Part shown: piece by piece, positions 51,209 through 55,967 of the stretch | How positions within the stretch are numbered: position 1 is the first letter of the stretch | How the letters are laid out: every line of letters starts with the position of its first letter | Assembly (NCBI GenBank): GCA_018970785.1 | Contig: JAGWVR010000011.1 | Location: 1 to 55,967, forward strand | Source of the DNA: Planctomycetota bacterium | GTDB lineage: Bacteria; Planctomycetota; Planctomycetia; Pirellulales; UBA1268 | Direction of reading: 5' to 3' | DNA length: 55,967 bases | Position numbers and translations under genes: made by a program | Notes under the pieces: model-generated | The model's database searches: none | What the model was told of the DNA's origin: nothing | Seen by the model: only the letters and a program-made list of their open reading frames with translations

Positions 51209-52648
51209 ATGCACGCCCCGCTGGTCGTTCTCGGAGGTGGCCCCGGGGGCTACGCCGCCGCATTCCTCGCCGCCGACCTGGGGATGACGGTGACGCTCGT
51301 CGACCGTGATCCGCGGCTCGGCGGCACCTGCCTGCTGCGCGGCTGCATCCCCTCCAAGGCCCTGCTCCACGTCGGCCGGGTGATCGCCGAAGCGCGGGAG
51401 ATGGAGGCCTGGGGGATCGCCTTCGCCAAACCGACGATCGACGTCGCCGCGCTGCGGGCCCGCAAGGACAAGGTGATCGGCACCCTCACCGGGGGCCTCG
51501 CCCAACTCGCCCGGCGTCGCAACGTCACCGTGATCCATGGCACGGCCCGGTTCACCGCCTCCTCGACCCTCGAGGTGACCCCCGCCGATCCGGCCGGCAC
51601 CTCGCAGACGCTGTCGTTCGACCACTGCATCCTCGCGACCGGGTCGCGTCCCGCGCGGATCCCTGCCTTCGACCTCCCGACCACGCGGGTGATGGATTCC
51701 ACGTCGGCGCTCGAGTTGGAGGAGATCCCCGAGTCGCTGCTGGTGATCGGCGGCGGCTACATCGGGCTCGAGATGGGAACGGTCTACGCGGAACTCGGCA
51801 GCCGCGTGTCGGTCGTCGAGCTCACCGACGGCCTCCTCCCCGGGGCCGACCGCGACCTGGTGAAGCCCCTGCACCAGCGGCTCGACAAACTGTTTGCCGG
51901 GATTCACCTGCGTACGAAGGTGACGAAAATCGAGGAGGTCGCGACACCCGCGGGGGGGGCGATCCGCGTCCACTTCGAGGGCCCGGAGGGGGCGTCGACC
52001 AGGGAGTTCTCCCGGGTGCTGGTCGCCGTCGGCCGCCGTCCCAACTCCGACGGCATCGGGTTGGAGCTCACCGGCGTGACGATCGACAAACGCGGGTTCG
52101 TCGGGGTCGACGACCGCCAGCGGACGAGCGATCCGCGGATCCTCGCCATCGGCGACGTCTGCGGCGAACCGATGCTCGCCCACCGCGCGAGTCACCAGGG
52201 GAAGGTGGCCGTGGAGGGACTCCATGGCGAGCCGGCGGCGTTCGCGCCGCGGGCGATTCCCGCGGTGGTGTTCACCGATCCGGAGATCGCCTGGGCGGGG
52301 CTCACCGAGCAGGAGGCGGCCGCGACGGGGCGGACCGTCGAGATCAGCCGATATCCCTGGGCGGCGAGCGGGCGGGCGCAGGCCCTCGGCCGGACCGACG
52401 GGTTGACGAAGCTGGTCGTCGATCCCGAGAGCGACCGCGTGCTGGGGGTGGGGATCGTCGGCGCCGGGGCCGGGGAACTGGTCGCCGAGGGGGCGCTGGC
52501 GATCGAGATGGGGTGCACGGCCCGCGACCTCGCCGAGACGATCCACCCGCATCCGACCCTCGGCGAGACGGTCGCGTTCTCGGCCGAAAATCACCTCGGT
52601 ACGGCGACCGAGATCTACCGCCCGCGCGGTGACGCGCTGGCCCGCTGA
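51209..52648 (+). CDS. lpdA: Dihydrolipoyl dehydrogenase (E3)
   Basis: A 479-residue FAD enzyme that reoxidises lipoyl groups of 2-oxoacid dehydrogenase complexes with NAD+. FAD fold VVLGGGPGGYAAAFLAADLG, redox disulfide Cys41-Cys46 (GGTCLLRGCIPSK), NAD fold LLVIGGGYIGLEMGTVYAELG, AIGDVCGEPMLAHRA and the active-site His-Glu pair of HPHPTLGETV near residue 450 are all present. ATG 51209 follows GGAGTGA. It precedes aceE by 332 bases. Confidence 0.96.
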   Translation: MHAPLVVLGGGPGGYAAAFLAADLGMTVTLVDRDPRLGGTCLLRGCIPSKALLHVGRVIAEAREMEAWGIAFAKPTIDVAALRARKDKVIGTLTGGLAQLARRRNVTVIHGTARFTASSTLEVTPADPAGTSQTLSFDHCILATGSRPARIPAFDLPTTRVMDSTSALELEEIPESLLVIGGGYIGLEMGTVYAELGSRVSVVELTDGLLPGADRDLVKPLHQRLDKLFAGIHLRTKVTKIEEVATPAGGAIRVHFEGPEGASTREFSRVLVAVGRRPNSDGIGLELTGVTIDKRGFVGVDDRQRTSDPRILAIGDVCGEPMLAHRASHQGKVAVEGLHGEPAAFAPRAIPAVVFTDPEIAWAGLTEQEAAATGRTVEISRYPWAASGRAQALGRTDGLTKLVVDPESDRVLGVGIVGAGAGELVAEGALAIEMGCTARDLAETIHPHPTLGETVAFSAENHLGTATEIYRPRGDALAR

Positions 52649-52980
52649 TCCCGGCGGGGCCGACCTGCGCGCCGTGGAGCGGGTGAGGCTTGGGGGGAAA
52701 CAAGGGCTGCCCGTCCCCTAACTTCCTGCAAGAGAGTCGGTGTGCCGGTCACGCATGGCCGGGGTCGCCGCTTGGCTTGGGGCATGCCTCCGCGGCGGCA
52801 GTGGCTGCTTTCCGCGGTGTTTTCTGCGAAACCAACGGCCCAGTGCCCCGGCGGCCAGCGGGCCGCGAGGGCTTTCCCGGCCGAGAGCATGTGTCAAGCT
52901 GCGCCGGTGATGCGGCCTTTACGGTCAGCGGCAGTGGGGGAATAATGTCGGGTTTTCACCCACCGCGAGGGAGTTGCGCC
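52649..52980 (+). promoter_or_regulatory. aceE leader with sigma70-like promoter at 52918-52946
   Basis: TTTACG (52918-52923), 17-base spacer, AATAAT (52941-52946) gives four and five matches. Transcription would begin near 52953, so the in-frame ATG at 52945 lies inside the -10 box and cannot be used; this favours ATG 52981. The rest of the 332-base gap shows nothing recognisable. Confidence 0.5.
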
Positions 52981-55779
52981 ATGGCCAGTCCCGAGATCCG
53001 CACGACCGACGGTCGCTCCGACCCGCCCGGGAACGGTGCGCCCCGCGGCATGCCAGGGGGCGTCGTGCCCGGCGGTAACGCGACCCCCGCCCGGGGGGAT
53101 GGGGTGACTGCGGTCGACACCGATCCGTCGGAGACGCGGGAGTGGCTCGACTCGCTCCGCTACGTGATCTCCAGCCGGGGTGAGGATCGGGCCGCGTATC
53201 TGCTGCAGGCGATCGAACAGGAAGCAGCCCGGCTCGGCGTGCCGCTGCCGTTCTCCGTCACCACCCCCTACATCAACACGATCCCCGTCGACCGCCAGCC
53301 CCCGTTCCCCGGCAACCGCGAGATCGAACGGCGGATCAAGAGCATCATCCGCTGGAACGCGATGGCGATGGTTGTCCGTGCCAACCGCGAAGACAAGAGC
53401 ATCGGCGGCCACATCTCGACGTTTGCCTCCTCGGCGACCCTGGTCGAAGTCGCCCTCAACCATTTCATCCGCGGCCGTGGCGACGACTGCTCGGGTGACC
53501 AGGTCTATTTCCAGGGACATGCATCCCCGGGGATCTACGCCCGGGCGTTCCTCGAGGGGCGGATCAGCGAGAAGCAGCTGGAGAATTTCCGCCGCGAGCT
53601 GGCAACCGGGGGCGGACTGTCGAGCTATCCGCACCCCTGGCTGATGCCCGGGTTCTGGGAGTTCCCCACCGTGTCGATGGGGCTCGGGCCGCTGATGGCG
53701 ATCTACCAGGCGCGGTTCAACAAGTACCTCCAGGACCGTGGCATCAAGGACACCAGCCGCCAGCACGTGTGGTGCTTCATCGGCGACGGCGAGACCGACG
53801 AGCCGGAGACGCTCGGGGCGATCTCGCTGGCCGCCCGCGAGCGCCTCGACAACCTCGTGTTCGTCATCAACTGCAACCTCCAGCGCCTCGACGGGCCGGT
53901 CCGCGGCAACGGGAAGATCATCCAGGAACTGGAAGGGGTGTTCCGGGGTGCCGGCTGGAACGTCATCAAGGTGATCTGGGGCGACGAGTGGGATCCGCTC
54001 CTCGAGCGCGACGACAAGGGGCTGCTCGTCCGGCGGATGAACGAGGTCGTTGACGGGCAGTTCCAGAAGTACGTCGTCATGCCCGGCAATTACATCCGTG
54101 AGCACTTCTTCGGCGTTGCGCCCGAGCTCGCCGAGATGGTCTCCCACCTCTCCGACGAGAAACTCAAGAAGCTGCGCCGCGGCGGCCACGATCCCGAGAA
54201 GGTCTATGCCGCCTACGCCGCGGCGATGCAGTGCCACGGCCGCCCGACCGTGATCCTCGCCAAGACGATCAAGGGCTACGGCCTCGGCGAGGTCGGCGAG
54301 GGGCGCAACGTCACCCACCAGCAGAAGAAGCTCAACGAGGAGGAGCTGCGCGCCTTCCGCTCCCGGTTCGGCATCCCGATCTCCGACGACGAGGTGGCCA
54401 AGGCCCCGTTCTACCGACCGGCCGAGGATTCGCCGGAGATGCGCTACCTGCGCGAACGGCGTGAGGCGCTCGGCGGCTACGTCCCCTCCCGGCCGACCGA
54501 CAGCCCGCGGCTGAAGACGCCGGCGTTGGCCGACTACCTCGGCTTCATCGAGAAGAGCGCCGGCCGCGAGGTCTCGACGACCACCGGCGCGGTGACGCTG
54601 ATGGCGTCGCTCCTCAAGGACAAGTCGGTCGGCCGCCACATCGTGCCGATCGTGCCCGACGAGTCGCGGACGTTCGGGATGGACCCGCTGTTCAAACAGT
54701 GCGGCATCTACGCCCACACCGGCCAGCTCTACGAGCCGGTCGACTCCGACCAGCTCCTCTACTACCGCGAGGCCAAGGACGGCCAGATCCTCGAGGAGGG
54801 GATCACCGAGGCGGGGAGCATGTCGAGCTTCATCGCCGCCGGGACGGCCTACGCCAGCCATGGCGTGCCCATGATCCCGATCTTCATCTACTACTCGATG
54901 TTCGGATTCCAGCGGATCGGCGACCTGATCTGGGCCGCCTGCGATTGCCGGGCGCGCGGCTTCCTCCTCGGCGGCACCGCCGGGCGGACGACGCTCGCGG
55001 GCGAGGGGCTCCAGCACCAGGACGGCCACAGCCACCTGTTCGCGATGGCCTACCCCACCGTCCGCGCCTACGATCCGGCGTTCGTCTACGAGACGACGGT
55101 GATCATGCTCGACGGGATGCGGCGGATGTACGCCGAGAACGAGGACTGGATCTACTACATCACCGTCTACAACGAGAACTACGAGATGCCACCGATGCCC
55201 GCCGGCTGCGAGGCGGGGATCCTCGAGGGGGCCTACCGGCTCCGCGAGGTTCCGGCCAACGGCCCGGCGGTCGCCCCGCGTCTGCCGGCCGTGCAGCTGC
55301 TCGGATCGGGCGCGATCCTCCGCGAGGTGATCCGGGCCTCCGCGATCCTCGCCGAGCAGTACGGCATCGCCTCGACGGTGTGGAGCGTGACCAGCTGGAA
55401 GGAGCTCCGCCGCAACGCCCAGGAGTGCCGGCGCTGGAACATGCTCCACCCCGAGGCGGAGCCGCGGCGCAGCTACCTCGAGACCACGATCGGCGCGGCC
55501 GATGGCGTGTTCGTCGCCGCCAGCGATCACGTGCGGGCCGTCCCCGAGCAGCTCGATCCGTGGATCCCCGGCGGCCTGTTCGTCCTCGGCACCGACGGCT
55601 TCGGGCGCAGCGACACGCGCGGCCCGCTCCGCCGCCACTTCGAGGTCGACGCCGAATGCGTCGTGATCGCGACGCTGTCGCGATTGGCGGCCGCGGGCGC
55701 GATCGGCGCCGATGTCGTCGCCGCCGCGATCCGTCGGCTCGGCGTGAACCCCGACAAGATCGACGCCGCGCTGGCCTGA
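52981..55779 (+). CDS. aceE: Pyruvate dehydrogenase E1, homodimeric type
   Basis: A 932-residue thiamin-diphosphate enzyme that decarboxylates pyruvate and acetylates the lipoyl group of E2. TPP motif GDGETDEPETLG begins at residue 268 and reaches NCN at about 299. GGHISTFASSATLVEVALNHF, DQVYFQGHASPGIYARAFLEGR and LAKTIKGYGLG are those of single-chain AceE, not of the alpha/beta type. The first 50 residues are a low-complexity extension beyond the usual 890-residue form. ATG 52981 follows GAGGGAG. E2 starts 66 bases after the stop. Confidence 0.96.
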   Translation: MASPEIRTTDGRSDPPGNGAPRGMPGGVVPGGNATPARGDGVTAVDTDPSETREWLDSLRYVISSRGEDRAAYLLQAIEQEAARLGVPLPFSVTTPYINTIPVDRQPPFPGNREIERRIKSIIRWNAMAMVVRANREDKSIGGHISTFASSATLVEVALNHFIRGRGDDCSGDQVYFQGHASPGIYARAFLEGRISEKQLENFRRELATGGGLSSYPHPWLMPGFWEFPTVSMGLGPLMAIYQARFNKYLQDRGIKDTSRQHVWCFIGDGETDEPETLGAISLAARERLDNLVFVINCNLQRLDGPVRGNGKIIQELEGVFRGAGWNVIKVIWGDEWDPLLERDDKGLLVRRMNEVVDGQFQKYVVMPGNYIREHFFGVAPELAEMVSHLSDEKLKKLRRGGHDPEKVYAAYAAAMQCHGRPTVILAKTIKGYGLGEVGEGRNVTHQQKKLNEEELRAFRSRFGIPISDDEVAKAPFYRPAEDSPEMRYLRERREALGGYVPSRPTDSPRLKTPALADYLGFIEKSAGREVSTTTGAVTLMASLLKDKSVGRHIVPIVPDESRTFGMDPLFKQCGIYAHTGQLYEPVDSDQLLYYREAKDGQILEEGITEAGSMSSFIAAGTAYASHGVPMIPIFIYYSMFGFQRIGDLIWAACDCRARGFLLGGTAGRTTLAGEGLQHQDGHSHLFAMAYPTVRAYDPAFVYETTVIMLDGMRRMYAENEDWIYYITVYNENYEMPPMPAGCEAGILEGAYRLREVPANGPAVAPRLPAVQLLGSGAILREVIRASAILAEQYGIASTVWSVTSWKELRRNAQECRRWNMLHPEAEPRRSYLETTIGAADGVFVAASDHVRAVPEQLDPWIPGGLFVLGTDGFGRSDTRGPLRRHFEVDAECVVIATLSRLAAAGAIGADVVAAAIRRLGVNPDKIDAALA

Positions 55780-55845
55780 CCGGTCCGCCGGCTCCGTCAC
55801 CCCCCGCTTCCCTCCCGTTCCCTTCCCCCGTCCGAAGCGACCAGC

Positions 55846-55967
55846 ATGGCCACCGAATTCAAGCTGCCCGACCTGGGCGAGAACATCGCCTCCGGCGACG
55901 TCGTCACCGTGTTCGTCTCCGAGGGAGACGTGATCAAGCCGGGCCAGTCGATCCTCGAGGTCGAGAC
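55846..55967 (+). CDS. Dihydrolipoamide acetyltransferase (E2), N-terminal lipoyl domain, partial
   Basis: The first 40 codons before the window ends. [36 protein letters not shown] is a lipoyl domain start; the lipoylated Lys (ETDK) would be the next codons. Its position behind aceE and lpdA makes it the pyruvate dehydrogenase E2 (aceF). ATG 55846 is clear. The rest, including the catalytic domain, is outside the window. Confidence 0.9.
   Translation, partial: MATEFKLPDLGENIASGDVVTVFVSEGDVIKPGQSILEVE

Overview
The window is GC-rich chromosomal DNA that fits a planctomycete, probably Pirellulales-like. This rests on the 3' end of the 16S rRNA, a 16S gene that stops at its own terminator with no 23S or spacer tRNAs behind it, two CsrA genes, a fliW-csrA pair, a Wsp-type chemosensory operon, and several small proteins of a planctomycete type. 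The assignment is inferred from content; no database search was possible. Clear Shine-Dalgarno sequences match the CCTCC at the 16S end, and a few sigma70-like promoters are readable.

Layout. 1-519: 16S end and terminator. 777-1292: PH-domain membrane protein. 4434-1489 (minus): tRNA-Glu, hemH, alpha/beta hydrolase, aldo/keto reductase. 4559-4888 (minus): csrA with a leader hairpin. 5639-17595 (plus): complex I operon nuoI-A-C-D-(zinc ribbon)-H-J-K-L-M-N, without nuoB and nuoE/F/G. 17645-19606: helical protein, TatD nuclease, redoxin. 20430-19649 (minus): fliW-csrA. 20686-27249: lipoprotein, LptF/G permease, comF-hemC, LuxR-type response regulator, XerC, a 77-aa protein, BshB1-like deacetylase. 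27430-30705: acidic membrane protein and a FAAH-like amidase. 40135-30747 (minus): UrtA/AmiC-like binding protein followed by MCP, CheW, CheR-TPR, CheW, CheA-REC and CheB in exact wspA-F order, with no wspR. 40617-41876: sigma54 activator without receiver domain. 42835-41981 (minus): lpxA. 43131-47857: a small TPR protein and a 1463-aa TPR protein. 48318-51087: secreted Pro/Ala-rich protein, tRNA-Leu, HTTM protein. 51209-55967: lpdA, aceE and the start of the E2 gene.

How genes work together. The nuo operon supplies the membrane arm and part of the connecting arm of complex I; the remaining subunits must lie elsewhere. lpdA-aceE-E2 make the pyruvate dehydrogenase complex. hemH and hemC, together with tRNA-Glu, touch both ends of haem synthesis. 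The Wsp-like operon appears to couple a periplasmic amide/urea-type receptor to a CheA-REC kinase, and an amidase lies convergently at its far end.

The two most interesting signals are that operon, which has a binding protein and lacks the GGDEF output, and a roughly 117-nt structured repeat. The repeat occurs three times on the plus strand (1331, 29065, 49266), always just behind a plus-strand gene. In two cases its first three bases are the stop codon of that gene.
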